43,237 bases of DNA from Chara braunii (lineage: Eukaryota > Streptophyta > Charophyceae > Charales > Characeae). A program made the translations under genes and the position numbers. Shown here one piece after another: positions 19,571 to 30,036 of this stretch (position 1 is its first letter; the number at the start of each line of letters is the position of its first letter). Where the stretch lies: positions 939,218-982,454 of the forward strand of contig BFEA01000050.1 in the NCBI GenBank assembly GCA_003427395.1, written 5' to 3'. The notes under the pieces are model-generated. The model did no database searches and was not told the DNA's origin. It saw only the letters and a list, made by a program, of their open reading frames with translations.

Positions 19571-20539
19571 GACGGTAATGAAAATGAAAAGAACTATGCA
19601 GAAGCCAAGGAATTAATTCTGCGCTAACCAGGATAGATCAAATTTGGAAAAAAAAAAAAAGGGGGTCGAGGACATGGTCCATCTGCAGGGTTGCATAAAA
19701 GGTGGGGGGCCCCCGGGGGGTACTGTTAATCCCCTCATCATGTAAGGGAGGACAATCGATGCAGTCCCCAGGGTGGGTACAACTTGGTAACCTTTTTTTT
19801 TTTTTTTTTTTTTGAACATACTCCCGCCAGTGTTAGTGGTGCTGATAAGAGCAGACACCACTAGCCTTGGCTGGGTAGTAGAGGGAAATGTGTAAAGCGA
19901 AGGGACGTTGGCCCCGGTTTTCATCGTCTGTTGCTCGCAACGAATAGAAAGGAGCCATCATAACACCAACAGACCCTCAATTGGGAAGGGTTGTTATCCT
20001 TCGTCTGATACAGGGCCGTGGGAGATGCCTTCTAGGTTAGGAAAAATAGACAATAATTGTGCAATCTGTTGAGCGGCTGCTTTCTTTTACCCTTTTCCCA
20101 CTCTCTGGCCCACCTCCTCACGAGACCCGTCCCTTGGACCTCTCTATCTTCCCTGGCGCATCGACCTCTCTATCTTCCCTGGCGCACCACCTCCTCCCTC
20201 CATCCCACCTCCTCGAGGACCATCACTCTCTACTGGAGCAACCTGACGGGACAGCAATCGTGGTCACCAGCGACAAACGGGAACCTCCTCCCCACCCTGG
20301 TTGAGGCACTTTCGCACGAGCCTTTTCGTCCGGGTACCTCAGGAGCTAGGCTGTTATTGGAGGTGAGAAGAGCTTCCTTCAGTAGCAGGCTCCTGGTTGT
20401 GTGTCATGCCCACTGAGGCAACATGCTCATCTTGTCTGTACAGTCGTCTTCCCTCGAACACAGTACATTTTTTTGTGACTGCAAGGATGTGGACAGATAG
20501 CTTGTAAACATTCATGATCATCGTGCGTTCATGATCGCG
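19571..20539. other. Noncoding interval
   Basis: No credible coding region. It contains poly-A (19649-19661) and poly-T (19793-19813) tracts, a GGGGGGCCCCCGGGGGG palindrome near 19704, and a 26-bp tandem duplication at 20137-20188 (unit begins GACCTCTCTATCTTCC). Two TTCATGATC copies (20511 and 20528) lie near the LTR start. Confidence 0.5.
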
Positions 20540-20543
20540 GTAC
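20540..20543. other. Candidate target duplication GTAC (5-prime side)
   Basis: GTAC immediately precedes the LTR. It matches GTAC outside the LTR at 1504-1507. Just upstream TTCATGATCGCGG (20528-20540) mirrors the flank of that other LTR. Confidence 0.5.
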
Positions 20544-22925
20544 TGTGACGAATCACTTTCTGTAACGCGCGACTTTCTGCGCGGTTGTAATGAGGGGTCC
20601 TAAGTTGGGAAGGTTGGGCCAATTACGGGAGATCGGGATCAGTGGGAAATTACATCAGTGTCCCTGTTTTTTTTTGTCTTTTTTGTCGCTTCTTTTCGAA
20701 TGACTGGGTTCGGAGTTGGGTGTGTCCTGGGACGGTCGGTTGATTGATTGGTTGACCGGATGGCTGGCGCGCCACCGCGCGCGTGATCGATAAACGTTGA
20801 TGTCGTTTCTTTTGTTTCGGTTCCAAACTTTTGGGCGTGGACATCGCGCAGGAATTTGCTTCATTCTTTTTGAATTTTTCTTTTAAATCTTTTTCGAATA
20901 TTGTCCAGCCTTGATGGCTCTCGGAATTTCAGACTTTTTGGAATTTATGTTTTTTGCTTCTTCGCATTAGATAGGACTTTAGGAATTTTGCAATTAGGAT
21001 TTTCCTTGCCGCGCGGTGCTTTTTGTCTACGCGCTTCTTCATGCGGCTGCAACGGAACTCTAATTAGTAGGCGCCTTTAATCGTGTGTGTAACTGTAATT
21101 TTGGGCGGGCGTCATTATAACTATATCTTTCTTTTTGCACTTCGTCTTTCCCGCCCTTCTTCTCTTTCTTTTCCTGTGTTTTTGGTAGCCGCGATCTGCA
21201 TGATCAGACCGATGCGTAGAGAGCGGCTACGTCCCCCACGCCGCGATCAGACCATGCAGAGGTAGGCAAATCCTCGCTCTTCCCTTCTTCTAATCCCGTG
21301 TTCTTCGCGCATGCATGCACGCTATAAATTCAGGCTGCGTGATTAGTTAACTCTCTTAACCCGCTGTTGGAAGCTCGGGTTTGCGCGATCAGGAAGGGTC
21401 GGCACACGAGCGAAGTAAGAGGTGAGAAGAGCAGGAGTCATGCGACCTGACGAGCTGGTGCCAAACGCGCGGGGTTGACGCGGGCCACGACGGACTGTGG
21501 GCGTGGGCGAACCTGACGAGTGCGGGAGGACTAAGCGGGGTGACGGCTTCGTGGGTTGGTGCGCGACGACGGACTGTCCGCATCGGAGAAGAAGAGAGAG
21601 AGGAAGAGAGAGTTGAGGTTGATGGACGAGGAGTTGCTGTTTTCTTTATCTTTTCTCCCTCCTGTCTCGTGTATATAAGTTTTGATTTCGGCTTTGGGCG
21701 ATTCGCCCGTTTTTGTTTTCCCTTCTGTTCATCGGAACTTGGGCTTGGGTTTTTGCTCACACTTGTCCTTGCCCCCGAGGCACTGAGTGAATGATTGTTG
21801 AATGTATGGATGGATTTGTTTTTGCTTCTTCTTGTCGCATTAGATGTACTCGTGTGTAGAATAGGAATTATGTGCAAGCGATAATTTATCCTTGTCTTTG
21901 CTTGTCCTTTGATCAAGCTGTTTGTGACCATTGCATCTTGCACGCTCAGAATATCACAGAGTGATTATACGATCGGATGCCGGGCTGGGTGAACGTCGCG
22001 CGAGGACACGTGTAAAACGCGATTTGAGTTGCACACTTACACGTATCCCCGGGCGTCGACTTGTCAGGGCCACCGATCGCCGATGCCCTACCCAATTGGG
22101 AAACGGCCTTCCCGAAATCCGCAGCGGCGCAGTTGTCCCGCACGAGCACGCGTAAGTCCGGCGCCCTTCGTGTGGCCTGCACGTGGTCGCACGCGGCGAC
22201 CTCGATCGTCACGAACCTGCCTTGAGGCAACTCATAATACCGCAATGACACAATGACACGATCCTGGAATTCTGACTCGTCATACGACCCGAATTACTTT
22301 ACCCCTTGGATAAACGAAATCCTGAGGCAGAGATACCCCTGCCACACTGAGAATCGACTGTGTCCTCGAGAATTCCACTGCACCACCTCTAGCGACCCCG
22401 GTGTTCTGATTTCCCTTCTCCGGACTATACCTATTACTTCATCCACCCCGGATTTGTCGTCATCACCACCAGTTTCCCTCCCTTTCGCCTTCTTCTTCCG
22501 TATCATCAACTCAGNGTCGTTTCGTGGCCGGCCATAGCCCCCTACTGGCCCAGCACACCCTGCGAGAACTGCCGACGACGCAGCGATCATAGAACCCCGG
22601 AGTTCCGGAGGCCTAACCCGAACGCGCGCCGGCCAGCGCCACGTGGCAACTCCCGACAGACGGGCTCATCGGAATCCCACCTAACCCGAAGGGACCCGCC
22701 CGCGAACCGCCGTCCCCGAAACCAGTGGCTCGCTCGGTCTTGAGCGACCCACCCGAAGACGCCCTCTCCGCCAAATTGCACTCGTGCCCCCGAAAGACCC
22801 TGTCACAGGAGATCTGAGTTCCGACCTGGGACTCCACTTTCCCAAAAATCCTTGGCACACCCCTTTTCGCACTTCCAAGCCCCCATCCTACTCCGATCAG
22901 GAAGTCGCGCTGGGCGTGAGGTTGG
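20544..22925 (+). repeat. 5-prime LTR of long-LTR Ty3/gypsy element
   Basis: Matches 1508-3953 in inverted orientation. It begins TGTGACGAATC and is followed by a primer binding site and gag, so this is the 5-prime LTR. Compared with the other copy it lacks about 21 bases near 22740 and the final GCATCACA. Its end runs straight from GAGGTTGG into TATCGGAGC. Confidence 0.85.
21672..21679 (+). promoter_or_regulatory. Candidate LTR TATA box
   Basis: TATATAAG, conserved at the same place in the other LTR copy. A GA-rich tract lies 60-100 bases upstream. Another candidate, TATAAAT, is at 21324. Transcription start not determined. Confidence 0.3.
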
Positions 22926-22936
22926 TATCGGAGCCC
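22922..22936 (+). promoter_or_regulatory. Primer binding site, long-LTR element
   Basis: TTGGTATCGGAGCCC, an initiator-Met tRNA-type site. The same TTGGTATCGGAGC occurs at the primer site of chromovirus B (41519-41534, minus), which supports the assignment. The TTGG overlaps the last bases shared with the other LTR. Confidence 0.7.
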
Positions 22937-23075
22937 GACACGTGGCTGGGTCTTAGGATCGATAGCACGTTAACTCGGCGATCTGGCTAACCGAGGGCGG
23001 CCTCGCCCTCGGAACACGCATAGACGCGACCCTATCATCACCCGAAGCAGATCGGCTAATCGACAAGCAGCCAAA

Positions 23076-24570
23076 ATGGCTGCTAATGTACAGAACCCGA
23101 ATCCGCAACAGATTGCTAATCAACCAAATCCTAACCAACCCGTCCCACGAGCACGGGCTCCTATGACGCCACCTAATCTCTATCTATTCAATCCACCCAT
23201 CATCTCGCAGGAGCATGGCTGGCCATGCTTAGAGCGCAGCAATATGATGATCACGAAGCACAGATAAACATTCATGTTCGGTTAGGAGGAGACGCTTATC
23301 ATTGGTTTAGTACCTATGTATGGGTTGATCTCCCTACCTTCGAACGGGATTTCTCGAATCGGTCTGATTATGTCCACCCAGAACAAGCACTTTACATGAT
23401 CAAAGACCGAGTACAAAAACCTCTCGAGTCTGTCGCCGAGTATCGAAACCGGTTCTACCGAATGTTTGTAAAGACTGGGTGAGGCGAACAAGTCGGAAGA
23501 GATTTGTTCATAGATGGCCTTCGCAGTTGAACGATAAGGGCTAAATTGCGAAGGCAATTTTCCCCCATCACTCACACGCTGCAACAAATCATGGATGCTG
23601 CGGAAGAAATGGAACGAAAGTTCGTGGCGAACTTCCTGGAATGAGAAGATTATTCTATGGAAGGAGATTCGTCCGAACTTGCGAGTGTGAGAGCTGAGCT
23701 GGCTGCATTACAAAACAAGTTTGAAAACATGAGATTTGTGTCAGGTCCCATCACCTATCTGGAGTAGATAGGACCCAAACGACTAATCCCAAGTGAGGTT
23801 TTGAGCGTCCCTGTTCCGGTGATACCAGCACTTGTAAGGGCGTTACCCCCGCCACCAGTCGAGAACCCTGTAAGATCGAGTGAGTCCGCAACCATCTTTG
23901 AGCTCACTAAAACGCTAATTAGCTTAATCCAAGAAAACAAAAAAGAACAGCGGGAGCATAATGCTCGAATAGAAACCATGATGAGAAACATGCGGCCCAT
24001 TGCAGTGCGTGCTCCTCCGGTTCAACAAGGGCTGGCCCCTGCGCCGGCTCTCGGAGGAGCCGCAAACAATCTGAATGTCTGTTATGCATGTCATCAACTA
24101 GGGCATCTAGCCCGTGATTGCCCCCACTGGCCTCCGCAACAACGAGTCGGGGTCGCATCGATGGCGGCGATTCCCATCGCTAACGGACCAGGACGAGTAG
24201 GAGCTTTGATAGAAGAAATAGAGGATGGGGGAAGTGCGTTAGCTACCACAGAAGAAGCCGCTGAGCTCATCCCGTTAGATCAGTATGTATCGCTTGGGTA
24301 TCCCGGGCTTGGAATGATCGGAACAATCCGACCGGCCCCAGAACAGAAAGAAGTGGCGGAGTGGCGACCTTCTCCATGTGAGATGGAGTCGGGGGACCCG
24401 CCTTCGTCACTGGGGAAATCGATGTGCTTAACATCGTTCGAGCCTTGGACCATCGGATTCCACTCCCTATCCGCCATCTGCTCACGATCTCTGAACAAGC
24501 TAATGAGCGGATGTTACAACACTGCAAGGCGAATCGAAAACGATTCGCCCTCGCCCGAACCATGAACGTA
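23076..24570 (+). pseudogene. gag of long-LTR gypsy element
   Basis: Starts at ATG 23076 with an Asn/Pro/Gln-rich head. A frame change near 23222 leads into the capsid-like domain (YDDHEAQINIHVRLGGDAYH ... ESVAEYRNRFYRMF). The same frame carries stops at 23480, 23528, 23642 (TGA) and 23765 (TAG). It then runs through a Lys/Glu/Arg coiled-coil stretch to a CCHC zinc knuckle, CYACHQLGHLARDC, at about 24079-24120. Three of the four stops are TGA, consistent with TGG or CGA decay. Gag would package the RNA. Confidence 0.8.
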
Positions 24571-25822
24571 AAAGCCAAAAGTCCCACGTCAGACGAAAAC
24601 GCGTCTGGCACGTCAGATCCAATACGGGCAGGACTAATACAAAAAGATGATCATTTCCTACGGATTTAACCCATCCCCTCGAAATCTGGAGAATGCGACA
24701 TCGAAATTTGGGGAATTCCGTACAATGCAATCATCGATTCGGGAGTTGCGGTTTTGGCTATCTCACTGAGAGTGGTTGAGAGGGCAGGTAGGAAAAATGA
24801 TTTGATCACGCTTTCCGAGAAAGATCAGCTCGTTTCGACCGACGAAGAAAAGATTAAAACAGTGGGAAGGATGACCAACGTCGCTTTCCGATTACGGAAG
24901 GTGCACGCACTTGGAGATGTCGTCGTGCTAGATGTAAATACCTACGACGTTCTTTTTGGGCTTCCCGCTCTTGTGGCATTACGAGCGAACCTGGATTTCG
25001 AGCGAAGGTCAATCATCCTCCGAAATACAGGAGGAAAGCCCTATGCTGTGCCGATGAGACTGACCCTTTGTACTACCATCAACATAGTCCCACGGGTTTC
25101 GCCGATGATGGCAGAGACTCTATGTATGATCTCCTGGGAAGAAGCCGTGGATGGGGAGTCATCAACAAATGAAGCAGATAGCAGTGACGAAAATGACCCA
25201 GAGATCCTGAAGTTAGTGCGACAGCGCGTTTTTTATCCGCCACCCAGAACGATCGCAAGAACGATGCATCTAACCAGTCAAAACATTCAAAGGACTAAGG
25301 CTATGATTTTGGGTGAACCCCTTGTACAGATTTCGAGGATGGTCGATTCTTTGGAACCCTCTCAAACTCTGTACGAAGGAATCACCCCACTTCTCGCCAA
25401 ATACAGCAACAAAAAGCATTACTACGACATTACGGATCTACCAAGGTCCCTCTTGACACCTGCAAAAGAAGTGCAACTGTTGCGCTTGGGGGCAGAAGCA
25501 AGTTCTTTGGAACCTACTGGGCGCCTCGAAGCTAACTCGGACGAACTTGGAGTAAAGATCGCGACTAAAACCGTACCATGGCAGGATGTCTGTGACGGAA
25601 TCACCCCAGAAGGACACGTGGCCATTCGGGAAGAAGACGCCCAGATGATGGCCACGGTGTTCTCCTGGCAATTGGATCACTCCTTCATTTCTGCACCCCC
25701 ACCCGATGTGGCGAAACATGCACGCACAAAACAGATAGATGTACGGATCTGGGACCAACTTTTCGAGTTACACGTCTCACAGTACGTACCCGATGAGATT
25801 CATCAATTGATAAACCACCATA
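24424..25822 (+). pseudogene. Protease and protease-RT linker, long-LTR gypsy
   Basis: A frame from 24424 carries VLNIVRALDHRIPLPIRHLL, then TAA at 24667-24669. In the same frame lies the retropepsin domain: NAIIDSGVAVLAIS with active-site DSG at 24736-24744, and a C-terminal VNTYDVLFGLPALVALRANL. The frame stays open for another 230 codons of acidic linker (ITDLPRSLL, PEGHVAIREEDAQMM) and ends at the join with unrelated sequence near 25822, where RT should begin. That RT lies at 28457-27575 on the other strand. Confidence 0.8.
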
Positions 25823-26593
25823 GATCCGTACATCGATAACAAAATCAAGGGTCATGCCACGCCGCACCTCTTTCGATTTTACATGGATGGGGACAACCCC
25901 ACCATGATGTACAAGGAGTTCTGCACCGACAAAAAGTGGGAGCCAGACACTGGCCCTGTGTATTGGTTTAAAAGGGACGCACACAACGGGTGGGCATGAC
26001 CTCAATGGGGTTTCCAGCCTTGCCGCGAGTCGTCTTATCCGCTGGCTGGCGATTTCGTTAACGGAATAGCGGGGGTGCGTGTTTTTCATAAATCATGGAA
26101 AATTTCACAAAACCAATGAGAGACACAAGACGAACACACAAGAGCGATGAAATGTAGACGCTTGAGCTATTGGACCGACCATCTCAAGAAGTTTGAAAAC
26201 ATATCGCAAGAGGAGAGCAGTACGGTGCCCCTTCAAGGTGCCTTTTGGCCAGCCCCCATGCCTGATAAACAAGACCTCCCATCGGGTGCGCCGCATGTTT
26301 TCGACTCGCTACCGAGGAAACCTTGCTTCGTCAGTTACAAGAGAGACGCTCCCAAACCTGAGTTCAAACCGCATGAGTCCATCGGCATCAACAACTTCGT
26401 CGTGTTCCACGCGCCCGACGAGTATGTTGCAAAGGGCTGCACGTTCTGGATTGGACACGTTCAGGAGCGGGACGATAATCGCATCCGCATCAAGTACTGG
26501 ACACCTTGCGGAAGGGATCGCGACTTAGCGAAGCTGTATGCAGACGCATGGGCAATGACGTGGAAGGTCGAAACTGAATCCGGCGACGACTGA
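25823..26593 (+). pseudogene. C-terminal half of a GHTH-family (DUF7869-like) gene
   Basis: From DPYIDNKIKGHATPHLFRFY the sequence continues with MMYKEFCTDKKWEP and GPVYWFKRD, the typical continuation of proteins with a GHTHxDID motif that I believe are called DUF7869, often TE-associated. Stops near 25997 and 26116 and a frame change interrupt it. A clean 148-codon frame (26147-26593) ends the gene, with an FVVFHAPDEYV ... CTFWIGHVQE ... IKYWTP segment resembling C-terminal adaptor domains of transposon proteins. The N-terminal half is at 29030-28458 on the opposite strand. Confidence 0.6.
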
Positions 26594-27282
26594 CAAGACC
26601 TCGACGCCGTTGTGTGGGCACGGGCCAGCAACAAACGATCCGAGACAGATATGTGTAGACGTGACGAGGGAAGGAGTATGAGTGAGGATCATCTGTTCAA
26701 TACGAACAACATAAAGCACAATGCTAATTGTTTAATTGGATTGCAATTTTTTTTAATTTTTTTTTTTAGAATGTCTGCATCGTCGGAGTGGAAGTCTAAT
26801 GAGAAATGGGGGATGCTAATGAGATGGGAGGACCTTCTGTCATGGAAAACAAGAACGCAAATGAGGGTTGTCGGTGTGCAGGCAATTGACTGGACGGTCA
26901 TCCTACAAAAGGAAGAAACGACGGGGGTCAATCGCAAATTCAAAAAAAACAAATTAACCATCAACTTCAACATCATGAACAGTGTACTCCGCCGAGCCAA
27001 CGGACTGAACAACAACCTTGTTCACTTGCATCGCTGTTGCACTTCCAAACATTCCGTTATAAAAAAGTTGTAGCTTAGAAAATGTAAAGTTTGTGGCAAT
27101 AGAGTATATCATGCACTCACGCACAAGAGTAGAGTATCGTGTTGTTTTTTGCCAATTGCCAGATTTAGTTTATTAACAAGGATGTCCGATTTTTAAGCTT
27201 TTGTGCGCACACGTACGAGTGCACATATTGGTAGTGTAAAGGAATGTATCAAGGCCAGGTCACCAACTTTTGTCGATATTAT

Positions 27283-27349
<67 letters not shown>

Positions 27350-27574
27350 AGTCTCTCTATGTAAATTTGTGTTTTTTAGGTGTGTTTGAATTTAACTGGA
27401 ACATGTGTCATATATTTCCAACTTTTGTAGACGTCCATGAAGTTTTTCGTCATTTACTGAACCTGACATGTGTTTTTGAGTATGATATTCAATATGTTTC
27501 TCTTTTTTAATCCGGTTTTCGATTAAAAACCAAAAGTCGTTGATTTTTTTTTTTTGCGAAACATAGTAAATGTT
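26594..27574. other. Noncoding flank with GA microsatellite
   Basis: Probably the 3-prime flank of the GHTH-family gene. A (GA)n tract of about 60 bases lies at 27286-27346, and poly-T runs at 26747-26765 and 27544-27555. A 153-codon frame at 26612-27073 shows no recognisable domain and AT-rich content, so I do not call it. Confidence 0.5.
27286..27346. repeat. (GA)n microsatellite
   Basis: About 30 uninterrupted GA units, read directly. Confidence 0.95.
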
Positions 27575-28457
27575 AATCGGTATGAAACCCTTGATGAAGC
27601 GGCGATAGTATGATGCCAACCCCAAGAAGGCTCGAACCTGCGTGAGCGACGTGGGAACTGGGGCTTCTCTTACCGCCACAACCTTCCTTGAGTCCGGCCG
27701 CAGTCCTCCACGTGTCATGACGTAGCCCAAGAACGAAATTTCCGAGCGGAAAAACTCGCTCTTCTCGAGCGCGATCTTGAACCCAACGTCTCTCAGCGCT
27801 CCCAATGTCCACTCGATGTGTTGCGCGTGCCCGTGATAGGTCTCCGAGTAGACAAGGATATCGTCCATGTACACGATCACGCAGAAGTTGATCATCCCCT
27901 GTGTTAACCGCGTCTTGTTGACGAAGTTCTGGAATGTCATATTCATCGCTCACTGAAACGTGGCAGGCGCGTTGCAAATCCCCATCGGACACCGAACCCA
28001 TTGCCACGTGCCCTCAAACAGTACAAAGGCCGTCTTGGGCCGATCTTCCTCCTTCACCAGAATGTGATGAAAACCATGCCGAATATCAAACTTGCTGAAA
28101 TAATTAGCGCAACCAATCACATCCAACATATCATCAATTCGGGGGAGGGGATACACATCTTTAATCGTGATTTCATTCAACTTGCGATAATCGATGCATA
28201 TGCGAATTGATCCGTTTTTCTTCGGCACTAGCACTATGGGAAATGACCATGGTCCGGTGGCGGGTTCAATCCACCCGCTGGCTTCGAATTCTCGAATTCG
28301 TTCGAGAGCCTTTTTGCGCTCTATGAGGGAGTATCGGTATGGCTTGCAATGGATCGGGGAGTGACTCCCCGTCTGTATTTCGTGTTGAATAACTAACGAC
28401 AGGCCAATGCCAGTGTCTATCACGCTAATTGCTCCCCGATATTCCGTCAAAATGTCT
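27575..28457 (-). pseudogene. Gypsy reverse transcriptase fragment
   Basis: Complete RT core on the minus strand: LTEYRGAISVID, HEIQTGSHSPIHCKPYRYS, ASGWIEPATGPWSFPIVLVP, GSIRICIDYRKLNEITIKDV, PLPRIDDMLDVIG, YFSKFDIRHGFHHI (first Asp), CNAPATFQ, then an in-frame TGA at 27950-27952 (likely from CGA, Arg), VIVYMDDILVYS (YMDD intact), FLGYVMTRGGL, SYYRRFIKGF. It starts exactly where the protease piece at 25822 stops and ends exactly where the RNase H piece at 8893 begins. Confidence 0.85.
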
Positions 28458-29030
28458 AGTCAGCAATTTCAGTGAGCAATGTGCAATCGACTTCCTCTTC
28501 GCAGGACGCTTTGAGGACATCGAAGAGCTCGTCCATGGTATACGCATCGCAACCGCTCAACTTTTTTGCAAACAAGCTGAACGTCGCATCTATGTGTGTG
28601 TGTGTGTGTGTGACCCACTATCATGAACCCCATTTCGACGACCTCGAATATACGAAATTTGACGAGCATGACCATGAAGACGAACACATATTTGTTTTTG
28701 TTTTGCCCCCCACAGTTGGCAGCCTGCACCCACAACTTCGGTGAGAGCGCCCCTTCGCGTGCCTGGACATCCCTCAACACATTGGCGATGGAGATGACTA
28801 CCGAGTTAGAGCCTTGCGACAAGTACGGGAACCACGTATGAACAAAGAGCGATGGTGTCCTACCGTGCGCAATTATCCCAGTGAGATTAGTTTTCATCAT
28901 TGTGTTATTCAACATTTCTTTTGACAAACGTCTCCTTGATGCATGGGGAATCGTTGTTTTTGCCTGATCCATTCCGTCGATGATGATACAAAGACTCTCT
29001 TTTGGCTTGAGTTTCAGATATCACTGGGAG
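28458..29030 (-). pseudogene. N-terminal half of a GHTH-family (DUF7869-like) gene
   Basis: Reads CIIIDGMDQAKTTIPH, GIIAHGRTPSLFVHTWFPYL, SVVISIANVLRDVQAREG, LWVQAANCGGQNKNKYVFVF and FMIVGHTH. It then enters a CA microsatellite where the EDID part of the motif belongs, and resumes one frame over with IDATFSLFAKKL to LLTEIAD. The usual QADNCGG is QAANCGG, so a conserved Asp is lost. The family has RNase-H-like acidic motifs and is usually linked to mobile DNA; its reaction is not established to my knowledge. The start of the gene lies beyond 29030 and is not recognised. Confidence 0.65.
28591..28612. repeat. (GT/CA)n microsatellite inside the GHTH motif
   Basis: About eleven TG units on the plus strand, exactly where the gene encodes GHTHEDID in relatives. 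It changes the reading frame. Confidence 0.85.
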
Positions 29031-29371
29031 TAATGTTGAGAATCGGCAGCCTCAGTTCTTGATTTATGAATGAAATTTGAGTTCCTATCTAGGCTACCAG
29101 ACTGGCTCCCGACAACTTGTCCGACCTTGTCAAAATAAAAATAATAAAAATAATGATGTTTGAATTTTATTTTTTATTTTAAATTTGATTGGATTTTTTT
29201 ATCTAGGATTTTTATTTTTTATTTTAATTTATGCATAACATAGTTTTTTTCCAATTCTTTTTATTTATTTTTTTCTCTACTGAAACCTTCCCTGGTCCTT
29301 GCACGGCCGGGCCGCCCAAGAAAACAGGGTGACCCGGGCGGCCAGGCTGATAGCGTAGGTTCCTGTTTTAA
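29031..29371. other. AT-rich noncoding stretch before gap
   Basis: Long A/T runs (ATTTTTTATTTTA type), and then a GC-rich piece (GGCCGGGCCGCCC ... ACCCGGGCGGCC, 29305-29342) with inverted-repeat character just before the N run. No gene seen. Confidence 0.5.
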
Positions 29372-29684
29372 NNNNNNNNNNNNNNNNNNNNNNNNNNNNN
29401 NNNNNNNNNNNNNNNNNNNNNNNNNNNNNNNNNNNNNNNNNNNNNNNNNNNNNNNNNNNNNNNNNNNNNNNNNNNNNNNNNNNNNNNNNNNNNNNNNNNN
29501 NNNNNNNNNNNNNNNNNNNNNNNNNNNNNNNNNNNNNNNNNNNNNNNNNNNNNNNNNNNNNNNNNNNNNNNNNNNNNNNNNNNNNNNNNNNNNNNNNNNN
29601 NNNNNNNNNNNNNNNNNNNNNNNNNNNNNNNNNNNNNNNNNNNNNNNNNNNNNNNNNNNNNNNNNNNNNNNNNNNNNNNNNNNN
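29372..29684. other. Assembly gap (N run)
   Basis: 313 undetermined bases between AT-rich and poly-A sequence. Confidence 1.
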
Positions 29685-30000
29685 TTAAAAAAAAAAAAAA
29701 AAAAAAAAAATCATCGAAAAAATATGAAACAATAGTATGTTATGCAATATGATATTTCAAACAACTTTTGCTTGTCTGAGACTGTACCAAACTCGACTTA
29801 AAAATCAAAGACTAAAAAAAAAAACAAATTGGAATAATTTTAAAAAAACTAGGGAAAAAACAGAGAAAATATAAACAAACTTCTGTAACAAATATATGTT
29901 ATGTAGAAACATGATACAAACAACTTTTGCGTGGGAGTCATCCCCAAATTCTCAACCAAACTCGAGTAAGCACCCCCAACAAAAAATTGTCCAGCACTTG
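29685..30000. repeat. A-rich diverged tandem repeat
   Basis: Two diverged copies of a unit of about 160 bases: TATGTTATGCAA ... CAAACAACTTTTGC ... CCAAACTCGA at 29734-29796 and TATGTTATGTAG ... CAAACAACTTTTGC ... CCAAACTCGA at 29894-29963. Related motifs border the other gap near 11361 and 11480. Confidence 0.6.
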
Positions 30001-30011
30001 TACAGTGAAAG

Positions 30012-30036
30012 GCGCGTTAGCGCAGCGCTAACGCGC
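30012..30036. repeat. Perfect 12-bp palindrome
   Basis: GCGCGTTAGCGC, one base, then GCGCTAACGCGC. A CGCTAAGCGG half-copy follows at about 30066. It could form a strong hairpin; no gene is linked to it. Confidence 0.8.

Noticed and set aside
26612-27073. 153-codon frame after the GHTH-family gene
   Set aside because: AT-rich, runs through poly-T, shows no domain, and the start is arbitrary.
27286-27346. Arg/Glu-repeat protein from the GA tract
   Set aside because: A dinucleotide microsatellite read as codons; no support for translation.
8894-27574. Simple 18.7-kb insertion between RT and RNase H of one gypsy element
   Set aside because: The insert has no common ends or target duplication, contains the missing gag-protease half in inverted orientation, and the left LTR of chromovirus A is truncated. 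Inversions explain more. It remains a fallback.
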